NCBI GenBank assembly: GCA_023461035.1
Contig: JAEWOD010000037.1
Coordinates: forward strand, 1-64,000
Direction of reading: 5' to 3'
Length of the DNA: 64,000 bases
Origin: Bacteroidota bacterium
GTDB taxonomy: Bacteria > Bacteroidota > Bacteroidia > Flavobacteriales > Weeksellaceae
The notes under the pieces were generated by a model. That model ran no database searches, was not told the origin of the DNA, and saw only the letters and a list, made by a program, of their open reading frames with translations. This document shows positions 6,834-17,115 of the stretch, in pieces (position 1 is the first letter of the stretch; the number at the start of each line of letters is the position of its first letter). The position numbers and the translations under genes are program-made.

Positions 6834-9187
6834 TAATTCCTCAGTGGTTTTCCCGTTTTCAACATGTGTTGAATTCGTTCCAATGTCTTACGTTCTCCAC
6901 AAAGCGATAAAAATGCTTCTCTTTCCAAATCCAACAAATATTGTTGGGAAACTTCTGTCGCTTCTGACAAATTACCTCCGGTCATTACATAACCTAATTT
7001 ATTGGCAATCAATCTATCGTGATCAGAAATATATTTTCCGGCTACCATTTGATCAGAACCAACATAGAACATCCCCATTGCTTCTTTTCCTAAAACTTTT
7101 ACTTTCTCAGGAACAGGTTGCGTATAACCTGCTTCCGCCTTGATAATCGCATGCTTTTTGGCTTCTGCAATCTGACGATCTTTGTTTACGACTATGATAT
7201 CTTCGCTTCGGATGAATCCTAAATTTTTAGCTTCATAGGCAGAAGTAGCTACTTTTGCCATAGCAATATTCAGATAAGCTTCTCGCAAATGATTGGTTTT
7301 TACATCATCATTCATCAAATGTAAAGAAGCCCGACGTGTCATCTCTTTGGTTCCGCCACCGCCGGGAATCACCCCTACTCCAACTTCTACCAATCCCATA
7401 TAAGTCTCAGCTGCAGCCACGATTTTATCGGCATGAAGCGAAATTTCACATCCGCCTCCCAAAGCCATTCCATGTGGTGCTACTATTACCGGAATAGCAC
7501 TGTAACGAACTTTCATCATGGTATCTTGGAAAGTTTTAATCGCCATATTTAAATCCCACCAATCCTGCTCTGCGGCCATCATCATAATCATCGCCAAATT
7601 GGCTCCAACCGAAAAGTTATCGGCTTGGTTACCGATGACCAATCCTCGGTAATCTTTTTCTGCCAAATCAATGGCTTTGTTGATTCCGGTAATCACGCCA
7701 CCGCCGATGGAATTCATTTTTGATCTAAATTCCAAATTGATAATTCCATCTCCTAAATCCTGAATACTCGCTTCAGGATTGCTCCAAACTTCTGATGTTT
7801 TACGGATGTTATCCAAAATGATAAAAGCATCTTGTCCCGGAATCAATTGATATTCTTTGGAAGTGATATCATAGAAATATTTCTTTCCGTCTTTAATCTG
7901 ATAGAAACTTTCCTTACCGGATTCCACCATTTCTTTTACCCAAAGAGAGGCTTCATATTTCTCCGATTCCACTAATTTTAATCCTTCTTTCAATCCAATT
8001 AAATCCCAGGTTTCAAACGGTCCGTATTTCCAGGCATAACCGGTTTTCATCGCATCATCGATACGATAAAGAGTATCGGAAATTTCGGGTACTTTCCGGG
8101 AAACGTAAGCAAATAAACTCGCAAAATGTTTCCGTAGCAATTCACCGTGTTTGGAATTGTCTTTTAAAATTAAACCCAATTTATTTCGGGTGCTTCCCGC
8201 CTGTTTGGCCATTTCCAAAACCGGAATGTTAGCTCTCTCCAATGGCCGATATTCCAATGTATTTAAATCCAATGCAAAACGGTTGGTGTTTCCTTCTTTG
8301 TCAATTTCTTTATAATAAAATCCTTTTTTGGTTTTATCACCCAGAAATTTATTTTCCAAAAGGAAATCCATCACTTTGGATGGTTTCAAATCCTGAATCA
8401 ATTGATCATCAGGACAATTTTCCTGCAAACCTTTGGTTACATTGGCCGCAGTATCCAATCCGACCAAGTCCGCCAGTTTGAAAGTTCCGGTTTTCGGACG
8501 ACCTAAAACAGACCCGGTCATGGTATCGGCTTCTTCAATGGTCAAACCTATTTCCTGTGCGAGTTCCATCACTTTTGCCATGGAATAAACCCCAACTCTA
8601 TTTCCGATGAATCCCGGCGTATCCTTACAAAGCACAGCTGTCTTACCTAAAAATTTCTCTGCAAAATTTTCAAAAAATGAAATCACGGAAACATCGGTTT
8701 TCGGACCCGGAATGATTTCAAATAATTTTAAATACCTCGGCGGATTGAAAAAGTGCGTTCCACAGAAATGTTTTTGGAAATCTTCCGAACGTCCTTCCGA
8801 CATCAGATGAATCGGAATTCCGGAAGTATTGGACGTAATCAAAGTTCCTTCTTTTCGGAATTGATCCACTTTTTCAAACATGGATTTTTTGATGTCCAAA
8901 CGTTCGATGATGACTTCAATCACCCAATCGGAATTTTTAATTTTTTCTAAATCGTCGTCAAAATTCCCGACTTCAATTCGCGAAGCAAATTTTTTATCAT
9001 AAATGGGAGACGGATTCGACTTCAAAGCATTGTTCAAATGCTCTCTTGCTATTTTATTACGATCCGAACCTTCTGTCGGCATATCAAGCAACAAGACTTG
9101 AACACCGATTCCGGCAAGATGACAGGCAATTCCTGATCCCATCACTCCGGAACCCAAAACGGTTACCTTTCTTATGTGCCTATTCAT
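6833..9187 (-). CDS. 3-hydroxyacyl-CoA dehydrogenase / enoyl-CoA hydratase fusion
   Basis: This 784-residue bifunctional enzyme catalyses the hydration and NAD-dependent oxidation steps of beta-oxidation. The Rossmann motif GSGVMGSGIACH begins near residue 12, and the dehydrogenase signature GTHFFNPPRYLKLFEI follows. A second helical dehydrogenase domain precedes the crotonase domain, which carries GMALGGGCEISLHAD and VGVIPGGGGTKE in the C-terminal third. The domain order (dehydrogenase first) is the reverse of E. coli FadB and is common in Bacteroidota. It lies 8 bp after the MarR gene, so the two are cotranscribed. Confidence 0.94.
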   Translation of the reverse strand: MNRHIRKVTVLGSGVMGSGIACHLAGIGVQVLLLDMPTEGSDRNKIAREHLNNALKSNPSPIYDKKFASRIEVGNFDDDLEKIKNSDWVIEVIIERLDIKKSMFEKVDQFRKEGTLITSNTSGIPIHLMSEGRSEDFQKHFCGTHFFNPPRYLKLFEIIPGPKTDVSVISFFENFAEKFLGKTAVLCKDTPGFIGNRVGVYSMAKVMELAQEIGLTIEEADTMTGSVLGRPKTGTFKLADLVGLDTAANVTKGLQENCPDDQLIQDLKPSKVMDFLLENKFLGDKTKKGFYYKEIDKEGNTNRFALDLNTLEYRPLERANIPVLEMAKQAGSTRNKLGLILKDNSKHGELLRKHFASLFAYVSRKVPEISDTLYRIDDAMKTGYAWKYGPFETWDLIGLKEGLKLVESEKYEASLWVKEMVESGKESFYQIKDGKKYFYDITSKEYQLIPGQDAFIILDNIRKTSEVWSNPEASIQDLGDGIINLEFRSKMNSIGGGVITGINKAIDLAEKDYRGLVIGNQADNFSVGANLAMIMMMAAEQDWWDLNMAIKTFQDTMMKVRYSAIPVIVAPHGMALGGGCEISLHADKIVAAAETYMGLVEVGVGVIPGGGGTKEMTRRASLHLMNDDVKTNHLREAYLNIAMAKVATSAYEAKNLGFIRSEDIIVVNKDRQIAEAKKHAIIKAEAGYTQPVPEKVKVLGKEAMGMFYVGSDQMVAGKYISDHDRLIANKLGYVMTGGNLSEATEVSQQYLLDLEREAFLSLCGERKTLERIQHMLKTGKPLRN

Positions 9188-9195
9188 TTTTTGTT

Positions 9196-9660
9196 CTATT
9201 TTAATGATACTTCTTTCTTTTTATCAAATGTTCTTTTATCTGAAGCGATGGCATTTATTTTTTGCAAAACGTTAAAAAAAACATTCATTTCTTCCTGCGA
9301 AATTTTTTGTTGAATAACTTCGTAAAACTTCAAAACAACTTCTTTTGATACATTTCGCATTTGCAATCCTTCATCTGTCAATATTATCAAAACACTTCTT
9401 CCGTCTTCCGGATTAGGTTTCCTGATGATCAATCCTCTTTCTTCCAAATTTTTTAAAGTACGGGATAAACTGGTTGGCTCAATTCCCATCTTCGGCCCCA
9501 AAGAGGTACTCGGTGTTCCTGATTTCGGGTCGATTGACAACAATGTAAAACCCATAACCATGGTCGAATTAAATTTGGAAGCTTGCTCATTGTACATCTT
9601 CTGAACCGTCAACCAAGTGGAACGTAGATATTGGTCAATCGTTAAATCATTATTACTCAT
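9196..9660 (-). CDS. MarR family transcriptional regulator of the beta-oxidation operon
   Basis: The 154-residue protein has a winged helix-turn-helix: recognition helix region GIEPTSLSRTLKNLEERGL (about 59-77) and wing NPEDGRSVLI, flanked by dimerisation helices. MarR proteins bind palindromes as dimers and usually release DNA on binding a ligand. It is the first gene of the operon and a perfect palindrome lies 35 bp upstream of its start, so autorepression of the whole beta-oxidation operon is likely. An acyl-CoA ligand is an inference from context. Confidence 0.9.
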   Translation of the reverse strand: MSNNDLTIDQYLRSTWLTVQKMYNEQASKFNSTMVMGFTLLSIDPKSGTPSTSLGPKMGIEPTSLSRTLKNLEERGLIIRKPNPEDGRSVLIILTDEGLQMRNVSKEVVLKFYEVIQQKISQEEMNVFFNVLQKINAIASDKRTFDKKKEVSLK

Positions 9661-9694
9661 ACTTTTTGATTAGAGTCTCACAAATATAATAAAT

Positions 9695-9718
9695 TTTTAT
9701 TATGCGTGCATAATAAAA
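9695..9718. promoter_or_regulatory. Palindromic operator, probable MarR binding site
   Basis: TTTTATTATGC (9695-9705) and GCATAATAAAA (9708-9718) are perfect reverse complements with a 2-bp centre. The size and AT-rich symmetry suit a MarR dimer. The site lies in the intergenic region between the MarR operon and the glycogen operon, near the MarR start. Confidence 0.75.
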
Positions 9719-9857
9719 TTAGAAGATTTTAAAAATTTACAATTATTTAAAGAATGAATAAAAAAACCGATGATTTGATAATTTAATTGGAGTTTACAAA
9801 CATTCTTTCTGAAATAATAAGAATTTAATTTAATATTGTGTATGAAATTGCTAAACC

Positions 9858-12329
9858 ATGAAGAAAGAAATTAGTTCAAACCTAAATTCGCAAAGCGAAA
9901 CAGATCATAAACCCACCACATTAAGTGAAACTATACAACACCTCAATAATCCGGTTTTAGACCTTCCCGTCATTCAGAAAAGCTATCTGAAAGAAATCAT
10001 TTCCCATAGCCAGAAGGACAATGTTTTTTATTTTTCAGATGAAATTTCAAAAGTTGCCGTGACGGTCATCAGCGATGAAATCATACGCGTGAGAATGGCA
10101 TCCAAGGGCATATTTCTGGATGATTTTTCTTATGCCGTTTCTGAAACCAAGCCGCATCCTGCTGTTTTTACATTTGAAGAAGAACCGGATCATTTTAAAG
10201 TGAAAACCAATACCACAACCTGTGTCATTTCCAAAAAAGATTTTCTGATTTCTTTTGAAAACCGAAGAGGAATCCAAACGGTCGCCGATCATTCGCCTAT
10301 GCATTGGGAAGAAAATGATGAGTTTGGCGGTTATTATGTGTATTGTACCAAAAAAGCGCAGGAAAAAGAATCCTATTTCGGACTGGGCGATAAAGCCATG
10401 CACCTTAATTTGCGTGGACAGCGCGTAGTCAATTGGAATTCAGATACATATTCGTATGCATTTGGACAAGATCCGTTGTACCGCAGCATTCCTTTTTACA
10501 TTGGCCGAAATGATGAAGGCGATTGCTATGGAATTTTCTTTGACAATACCTTCAAAACTCATTTTGATTTCGCTGCGGAGGAAAAAGACAAAACCAGTTT
10601 CTGGTCAGAAGGTGGAGAACTCAACTATTATTACATCCATGGTCCCAATATGATTGATGTGGTACGTCGCTATCACAAACTCACTGGAACGCACTATTTA
10701 CCGCCGTTATGGGCTTTGGGCTATCACCAGTGCCGATGGAGCTATTATCCGGAGAGTAAAGTTCAGGATTTAGCGAGAACATTTCGGGAAAAACAAATTC
10801 CTTGTGATGCGCTGTATCTGGACATAGATTATATGGACGGATACCGTTGTTTTACCTGGGACAGACATCGTTTTCCTAATCCCAAACGGATGATAAAGGA
10901 ATTGGCACAGGAAGGTTTTAAAACAGTCGTTATCATAGATCCGGGAATTAAAGTAGATCCCAATTATTGGGTATATAAAGAAGGAAAGGAAAACAATTAT
11001 TTCTGTCGCCGCGGCGATGATTATTTCATGGAAGGCTACGTCTGGCCGGGACTTTGTCGTTTTCCGGATTTCACCAATCCAAAGGTACGCAAATGGTGGG
11101 GAGGGCTTTTTGAAGGACTCGTAAACGACGGTGTAGCCGGAGTCTGGAACGATATGAATGAACCCGCTGTGTTTGGAAAAGGAACTTTTCCAAACGATGT
11201 ACGCCATAATTTTGACGGACACAGAGGTTCGCACCGGAAAGCGCATAATGTGTATGGTATGCAAATGGTTCGTGCAACTTATGACGGATTGGAAAAATTA
11301 TTCAAAAACAAAAGACCTTTTACAATCACAAGAGCCGCTTATGCCGGAACACAACGCTATTCGAGTGTCTGGACAGGTGATAACATCGCCACTTGGGAGC
11401 ATTTGAAAATCGGAGTTTTACAATTGCAACGACTTTCCGTTTCAGGAATTTCTTTTTGCGGAACAGACATAGGCGGATTTACCGGTGAGCCTGACGGCGA
11501 ACTTTTCTCCAGATGGATTCAATTCGGCGTATTTTCTCCGTTCATGCGGGCGCATTCGGCAGGAGATACAGCTGAACGCGAACCCTGGAGCTTCGGAGAA
11601 GAATTCGAAGCGATCAATAAAAAATTCATCGAACTCCGGTATCAATTATTGCCCTACATCTATTCGGTCTTTTGGGAGCAATCCGAATTTGGATTTCCTA
11701 TACTTCGTCCCTTGGCGATGGAGGAGCAGGAAAATCAGGAAAACAACCAACGTGAAGAAACCTTCTTATTTGGTTCAAAAATTCTGGTGCATCCCATTAC
11801 AGATGCAGGCGTAAAACAAACGGAAATTTATTTACCAAATCCGGATAAATTATGGTACAACTACTGGACAGACCTTCCGGTTCAAGGTGGGAAAACCTAT
11901 AATATTTTAACACCGTTAGATGAAATGCCTATTTTCATCAAAGCCGGAACTGTTTTGTCCGAATATCCCGTCGTTCAAAATGTGGAAGAAATCAATTTAA
12001 AAACCCTGAAGCTCAATATATTTTATGCTCCTTATGAGAGCACCACATTTACTTATGAGGACAATGGCGATACGTTTGCCTACCAACAGGATATTTACAG
12101 AGAGAAGAAATTTGTTACAAAAGGAACTCAAAACAGCTTTAAAATCGAACAAAGTTCAAAAGGATTGTTTTATGAGCGCTATAAATACTACGAAATGGAA
12201 TTCGTCGGATTACCATTTGAGCCAAAAAACATAAGAGCAGACGGTGAACCAATTGATTTTAAATTAAACCATAAAGGAAGAATTTGCTGTGCGGTTCCAA
12301 AAGATTTTCTTAAATTAGAAATAGAATAA
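9858..12329 (+). CDS. Glycoside hydrolase family 31 alpha-glucosidase
   Basis: The 823-residue protein is a GH31 enzyme that releases glucose from alpha-glucans or oligosaccharides. An N-terminal beta-sandwich (about 40-270) precedes the barrel. Family motifs include LDIDYMDGYRCFTWD and WNDMNEPAVFG with the catalytic nucleophile Asp432, then WTGDN. No signal peptide is visible, so it acts in the cytosol. It is the first gene of the run GH31 - glgB - glgA - glgC, 91 bp before glgB, which suggests that it degrades or trims glycogen or maltodextrin. Substrate specificity cannot be read from the sequence. Confidence 0.93.
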   Translation: MKKEISSNLNSQSETDHKPTTLSETIQHLNNPVLDLPVIQKSYLKEIISHSQKDNVFYFSDEISKVAVTVISDEIIRVRMASKGIFLDDFSYAVSETKPHPAVFTFEEEPDHFKVKTNTTTCVISKKDFLISFENRRGIQTVADHSPMHWEENDEFGGYYVYCTKKAQEKESYFGLGDKAMHLNLRGQRVVNWNSDTYSYAFGQDPLYRSIPFYIGRNDEGDCYGIFFDNTFKTHFDFAAEEKDKTSFWSEGGELNYYYIHGPNMIDVVRRYHKLTGTHYLPPLWALGYHQCRWSYYPESKVQDLARTFREKQIPCDALYLDIDYMDGYRCFTWDRHRFPNPKRMIKELAQEGFKTVVIIDPGIKVDPNYWVYKEGKENNYFCRRGDDYFMEGYVWPGLCRFPDFTNPKVRKWWGGLFEGLVNDGVAGVWNDMNEPAVFGKGTFPNDVRHNFDGHRGSHRKAHNVYGMQMVRATYDGLEKLFKNKRPFTITRAAYAGTQRYSSVWTGDNIATWEHLKIGVLQLQRLSVSGISFCGTDIGGFTGEPDGELFSRWIQFGVFSPFMRAHSAGDTAEREPWSFGEEFEAINKKFIELRYQLLPYIYSVFWEQSEFGFPILRPLAMEEQENQENNQREETFLFGSKILVHPITDAGVKQTEIYLPNPDKLWYNYWTDLPVQGGKTYNILTPLDEMPIFIKAGTVLSEYPVVQNVEEINLKTLKLNIFYAPYESTTFTYEDNGDTFAYQQDIYREKKFVTKGTQNSFKIEQSSKGLFYERYKYYEMEFVGLPFEPKNIRADGEPIDFKLNHKGRICCAVPKDFLKLEIE

Positions 12330-12420
12330 TTGACAACTTACGAAGTAAAATAATTATTAGAATTGGAATTAAAAATAACAAGCAATTTACTTTATACAAC
12401 ATACAATTATACAGTAAAAA

Positions 12421-14355
12421 ATGGCAAAACCGTTCTCACTTTTCACCCAATTTGACATCCAGCTTTTCAAATACGGAAAGCATTTCAAATTATATGAAAA
12501 ACTGGGTTCGCACAAGGTCGAATTCAACGGTGTCAGCGGTATCTATTTTGCGGTTTGGGCACCCAATGCTAAATCGGTTTCGGTCATAGGCGAATTCAAT
12601 AATTGGAACCGAAATAAAAATAAAATGCAAATCCGCAAAGACAAAAGCGGAATCTGGGAATTGTTTATTCCCCAATTGGATTTGGGAATCATCTACAAAT
12701 ATTCCATCCAATCCCAAAAAAGCGAAACCCTGGAAAAAATAGATCCTTTTGCCTTTTCTTGTGAAATTCCTCCGAAATCGGCTTCGGTCGTAACTTCTAC
12801 TTGGCATGAATGGAAGGACAATCGATGGATGAAAAAACGCCATAAATTCAATTCGCACAAAGCTCCGATTTCCGTTTACGAAATGCATTTAGGTTCTTGG
12901 AAACGCGATCCTGACGATCCGCACCGTTGGCTGACTTATGTAGAAATTGCCGATAAATTAATTGACCACATTAAAAAAACCGGATTTACCCATGTAGAAT
13001 TCATGCCGGTAATGGAACATCCTTATCCGCCTTCCTGGGGCTATCAGATTACCGGTTATTTTGCGGCGGATTCCCGCTACGGAACGCCGCAGGAATTGAT
13101 GTACCTGATTGAAGAATTACACAAAAATGACATCGGAGTGATTCTCGACTGGGTTCCCTCCCATTTTCCGCAAGACCCGCACGGACTCTATAAATTTGAC
13201 GGAACTTATTTATATGAACATGAAGATCCACGCAAAGGTTTTCATCCAGACTGGAAATCCTCCATTTTTAATTATGACCGGGCAGAAGTCCGATCATTTT
13301 TGATTTCCAATGCCATGTTCTGGCTGGATCGTTATCATGTGGACGGACTGCGTGTGGATGCCGTTACTTCTATGTTGTATTTGAATTATTCGCGGGAAGA
13401 CGGCGATTGGGTTCCCAACCAATACGGCGGAAATGAAAACATAGAAGCGATTTCATTTTTAAAAGAATTAAACGAAACCGTTTATTTGAATTATTCGGAT
13501 ATACAAATCATAGCAGAAGAATCCTCTTCCTGGCAGGGCGTAACCCAAATGACTTCGGATGGTGGTTTGGGTTTCGGGATGAAATGGATGATGGGTTGGA
13601 TGAATGATACTTTGGATTATTTTAAAATCGATCCGTTTTTCCGTAAATACCACTATCACAAACTGACATTCAGCATCATGTATGCATTCAGCGAAAATTT
13701 CATGTTGCCGCTTTCGCACGATGAAGTGGTGCATGGAAAAAGTTCGCTTCTCTTTAAAATGCCCGGCGATGAATTTCAAAAACACGCCAATCTGAGAGCT
13801 TTATATCTCTATATGTTTACACATCCCGGTGCCAAATTGCTTTTCATGGGCGGAGAATTTGGACAAACAACCGAGTGGAGCTTTGATCATTCGCTGGATT
13901 GGCATTTGCTCGAATACGAAGCGCATCAAAAACTCATGGCGTTTGTTACGGCTTTGAATCAATTGTACCGAACCGAAAAAGCATTGTTTAAAAAACAATT
14001 TGATCCCGAGGGATTTGAATGGATTGAAGTGCATGATGAAGAAAATTCGGTCTATGTTTATCGTCGGAAATCGGGCATGAAAAAAGACAATCTGGTTGTT
14101 ATCCTTAATTTAACACCAACCGTAAAGAAGAATTACCGCATAGGATTTCCACATCATGCCCAATGGAAATGTATCCTGAATTCCGATAGTGAAACCTATT
14201 GGGGAAGCGGAATGGAAGTAAAATCAGTCAAAACCCAAAAGCAAATTTACAAAGGACATAAATTCTCCGCAAAAGTCAATTTACCTCTGCTTTCGGGGTT
14301 GGTTTTCAAAATCGAAAAATTAATTCCGGTTTCTAAAAAAACAACAAAAAAGTAA
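12421..14355 (+). CDS. glgB: 1,4-alpha-glucan branching enzyme
   Basis: The 644-residue GH13 protein adds alpha-1,6 branches to glycogen. An N-terminal CBM48 module (about 35-120, with GIYFAVWAPNAKSVSVIGEF) precedes the barrel. The barrel carries DGLRVDAVTSM with nucleophile Asp313, IIAEESS with acid/base Glu366, and LPLSHDEVVHGK. A C-terminal beta domain ends in a Lys/Thr-rich tail. It lacks the extra N-terminal module of long GlgB forms. It is second in the glycogen operon. Confidence 0.96.
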   Translation: MAKPFSLFTQFDIQLFKYGKHFKLYEKLGSHKVEFNGVSGIYFAVWAPNAKSVSVIGEFNNWNRNKNKMQIRKDKSGIWELFIPQLDLGIIYKYSIQSQKSETLEKIDPFAFSCEIPPKSASVVTSTWHEWKDNRWMKKRHKFNSHKAPISVYEMHLGSWKRDPDDPHRWLTYVEIADKLIDHIKKTGFTHVEFMPVMEHPYPPSWGYQITGYFAADSRYGTPQELMYLIEELHKNDIGVILDWVPSHFPQDPHGLYKFDGTYLYEHEDPRKGFHPDWKSSIFNYDRAEVRSFLISNAMFWLDRYHVDGLRVDAVTSMLYLNYSREDGDWVPNQYGGNENIEAISFLKELNETVYLNYSDIQIIAEESSSWQGVTQMTSDGGLGFGMKWMMGWMNDTLDYFKIDPFFRKYHYHKLTFSIMYAFSENFMLPLSHDEVVHGKSSLLFKMPGDEFQKHANLRALYLYMFTHPGAKLLFMGGEFGQTTEWSFDHSLDWHLLEYEAHQKLMAFVTALNQLYRTEKALFKKQFDPEGFEWIEVHDEENSVYVYRRKSGMKKDNLVVILNLTPTVKKNYRIGFPHHAQWKCILNSDSETYWGSGMEVKSVKTQKQIYKGHKFSAKVNLPLLSGLVFKIEKLIPVSKKTTKK

Positions 14356-14403
14356 AATAGTTTTTTCTATATTTAGGGAATAGCAAAACCTATACTTTTC
14401 TGT

Positions 14404-15828
14404 ATGCAAGTTTTTCATTTAAGTGCCGAATGTTACCCCGTCGCAAAAGTCGGCGGATTGGCCGACGTAGTCGGAGCTCTACCCAAATATCAAAACAAAC
14501 TGGGGCTGGATGCTTCCGTGGTCATGCCTTGGTACAACCGCCCATTTACGCGCGAACATAGTTTTGAAACGGTTTATGAAAGCGAAATCCAATTGCGCGA
14601 GCTTCATCTTCCCTTTCAAATCCTCAAAGAAACCAAAGACACACTTGGGTTTCCACTCTATATGGTTCGGATCAATGGATTATTGGATCGTGAAAATGTG
14701 TATGGTTATGAGGATGCAGCCTTGCAATTCATCGCTTTTCAGATCGCTGCTCTCCACTGGATAAAGGAAACCCAAAATTTTCCCGACATCCTTCATTGTC
14801 ATGACCACCACACAGGATTGGTACCTTTTTTACTGAAATATGCCTATACTTTTCAGGAAATGAGCAGCCAAATCAAAACCGTCGGAACCATCCACAACGG
14901 CGAATACCAAGGCTGGATGGGATGGGAAATGGTCAACTATCTTCCAAACTTTGACATCGCACACGGTGGACTGCTCGACTGGAACGACATCATCAATCCT
15001 ATGGCAGCATTGGTGAAATGTGCTGACGTATTTACCACGGTTTCAGAAGGTTATTTATACGAATTACTAAACAATTCCGGAGCGGGATTGGAAAGTTTAT
15101 ACCAGCAGGAAAGCTTCAAATCATTTGGGATCATAAACGGAATAGACAAGGAAGTCTGGAATCCTAAGACCGATAAAATGCTGGTTGCCAATTATGGTTT
15201 GACTAATTTTGTTTCCAATAAAAAGAAAAACAAAGAAGAGCTCTGTGAGCGCTACCGCCTCAATCCCAATTTACCGCTGATTTCCTTCATCGGTCGGTTT
15301 GCCACAGAAAAAGGTGCCGATTTATTGCCGGGAATCATAGACAGAATCATACAGGAACGAAGCGGAGATGTCAACTTTTTTGTGCTAGGCTCCGGTGATT
15401 CCAATACCGAAAACCGACTGAAAGAACTCCAACACCGCTTTTCCGGAAATTTCGGGTTGGACTTGGGATACAACGAACCGCTTTCACATATCATTTATGC
15501 CGGATCTGATTATCTTTTGATGCCTTCGAGAGTGGAACCTTGCGGATTGAATCAATTGTATTCGATGACATACGGAACCATTCCCATTGTACGAAAAACA
15601 GGCGGGCTGAACGATACTGTCCCCGATTTTTCTGAAGAAAACGGGCGGGGATTCCAATTCAATGATGCCGATGTAAACGGTGCCTGCTGGGCGATTCATC
15701 GTGCGCTTGATTTTGAAACGAATAAAAAAGAAGCTCAGAAATTGAGAAGAACAATTATGAAAATCGATTTTTCCTGGGAGAAATCAACAAAGAGATATAT
15801 AGAATTATACGAAAACCTAAAAAAATAA
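14404..15828 (+). CDS. glgA: Glycogen synthase (GT5)
   Basis: The 474-residue glycosyltransferase transfers glucose from ADP-glucose to the growing glucan. The N-terminal KVGGLADVVGALPK (about residues 15-28) is the ADP-glucose binding motif of GT5. The C-terminal domain carries FIGRFATEKGADLLP and SRVEPCGLNQLYSMTYG with TGGLNDTV. Length is typical. It sits between glgB and glgC, with only 3 bp before glgC. Confidence 0.96.
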   Translation: MQVFHLSAECYPVAKVGGLADVVGALPKYQNKLGLDASVVMPWYNRPFTREHSFETVYESEIQLRELHLPFQILKETKDTLGFPLYMVRINGLLDRENVYGYEDAALQFIAFQIAALHWIKETQNFPDILHCHDHHTGLVPFLLKYAYTFQEMSSQIKTVGTIHNGEYQGWMGWEMVNYLPNFDIAHGGLLDWNDIINPMAALVKCADVFTTVSEGYLYELLNNSGAGLESLYQQESFKSFGIINGIDKEVWNPKTDKMLVANYGLTNFVSNKKKNKEELCERYRLNPNLPLISFIGRFATEKGADLLPGIIDRIIQERSGDVNFFVLGSGDSNTENRLKELQHRFSGNFGLDLGYNEPLSHIIYAGSDYLLMPSRVEPCGLNQLYSMTYGTIPIVRKTGGLNDTVPDFSEENGRGFQFNDADVNGACWAIHRALDFETNKKEAQKLRRTIMKIDFSWEKSTKRYIELYENLKK

Positions 15829-15831
15829 ATT

Positions 15832-17103
15832 ATGAATCCTGATGTTCTAGCAATTATACTTGGTGGCGGACAAGGTTCCCGGCTTTATCCTTTGACTCAT
15901 TCCCGTTCCAAACCTGCGGTGCCGATTGCCGGAAAATACCGGCTCGTGGATATTCCTATTTCCAATTGTTTGAATTCGGGGCTGAATAAAATTTTGGTTT
16001 TAACTCAATTCAATTCGGCCTCGCTGAATTCGCACATCAAAAATGCTTTTCATTTCGATATTTTTAGCAAAGGATTTGTGGAAATTCTGGCTGCCGAACA
16101 GGATTTTGAAAATACCAATTGGTACCAGGGAACAGCAGATGCAGTGCGCCAAAGCCAGAAACATCTCAATAAATTTGATTATGATTATCTGCTGATTCTT
16201 TCAGGAGATCAATTGTACCAAATGGATTTCAACGAATTGGTTCAATTCCACATAGACAGTGAAAGCGAAATTACCATCGCTACGATTCCCGTAAACAGCC
16301 GTGATGCAACCGGATTCGGAATTTTAAAATCCGATGAAAATCATCAAATCACATCGTTTATCGAAAAACCAAAAGCGGAACTTTTGCCCAACTGGAAATC
16401 GGAAGTAAGCGAATCCAACCAGCAAAAAGGAAAAGAATATTTGGCTTCTATGGGGATTTATGTGTTTAACCGAAAAATCTTGAAACAGATTTTTGACGAA
16501 GATCCCGGAAATGACTTTGGGAAAGAATTGATTCCCAATGCCATACATAAATATAAAACTTCGAGTTATCAATATGACGGTTACTGGACGGACATCGGGA
16601 CGATTCGTTCATTTTTTGAGGCCAATATGGATTTGACCATGGATTTACCACAATTCAATATGTATGGGCCACATCCGATTTACACCAATTCGCGTATGCT
16701 CCCTCCGACCAAAGTGATGGGAACCCAGACCAATCGGGTGATTTTCGGTGGCGGCTGTATCGTTTCCGCCAAACAAATCGAGTCTTCCATCATCGGAGTC
16801 CGTTCCCGAATCGACAGCGGAACCGTTATGAAAACCACGTACATGATGGGGGCCGATTATTTCTCCAAACCCAAAGATTTTGAGGATTATGTGAAATACG
16901 GAAAACCTCTTTTGGGGGTGGGCGAAAATTGTTATATCGAAAATGCGATCCTCGATAAAAATTGTACCATCGGGAATAATGTAACCATAAAAGGACATGA
17001 AGGACTGGAAGACAGTGATTTTGAAACGCATACGATTTCCGATGGAATTGTAATTGTCAAAAAATATGCGGTCATCCCAAGCGGAACGGTGATTGGCGGA
17101 TAG
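15832..17103 (+). CDS. glgC: Glucose-1-phosphate adenylyltransferase
   Basis: This 423-residue enzyme makes ADP-glucose from glucose-1-phosphate and ATP, the committed step of bacterial glycogen synthesis. The nucleotidyltransferase signature LGGGQGSRLYPLTHSRSKPA lies at residues 10-29, and WYQGTADAV and SGDQLYQMD follow. The C-terminal part is a left-handed beta-helix with hexapeptide-like repeats. It is translationally close to glgA (3-bp gap), consistent with a coordinated glycogen synthesis operon. Confidence 0.96.
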   Translation: MNPDVLAIILGGGQGSRLYPLTHSRSKPAVPIAGKYRLVDIPISNCLNSGLNKILVLTQFNSASLNSHIKNAFHFDIFSKGFVEILAAEQDFENTNWYQGTADAVRQSQKHLNKFDYDYLLILSGDQLYQMDFNELVQFHIDSESEITIATIPVNSRDATGFGILKSDENHQITSFIEKPKAELLPNWKSEVSESNQQKGKEYLASMGIYVFNRKILKQIFDEDPGNDFGKELIPNAIHKYKTSSYQYDGYWTDIGTIRSFFEANMDLTMDLPQFNMYGPHPIYTNSRMLPPTKVMGTQTNRVIFGGGCIVSAKQIESSIIGVRSRIDSGTVMKTTYMMGADYFSKPKDFEDYVKYGKPLLGVGENCYIENAILDKNCTIGNNVTIKGHEGLEDSDFETHTISDGIVIVKKYAVIPSGTVIGG

Positions 17104-17115
17104 TTTGATTTTTTT

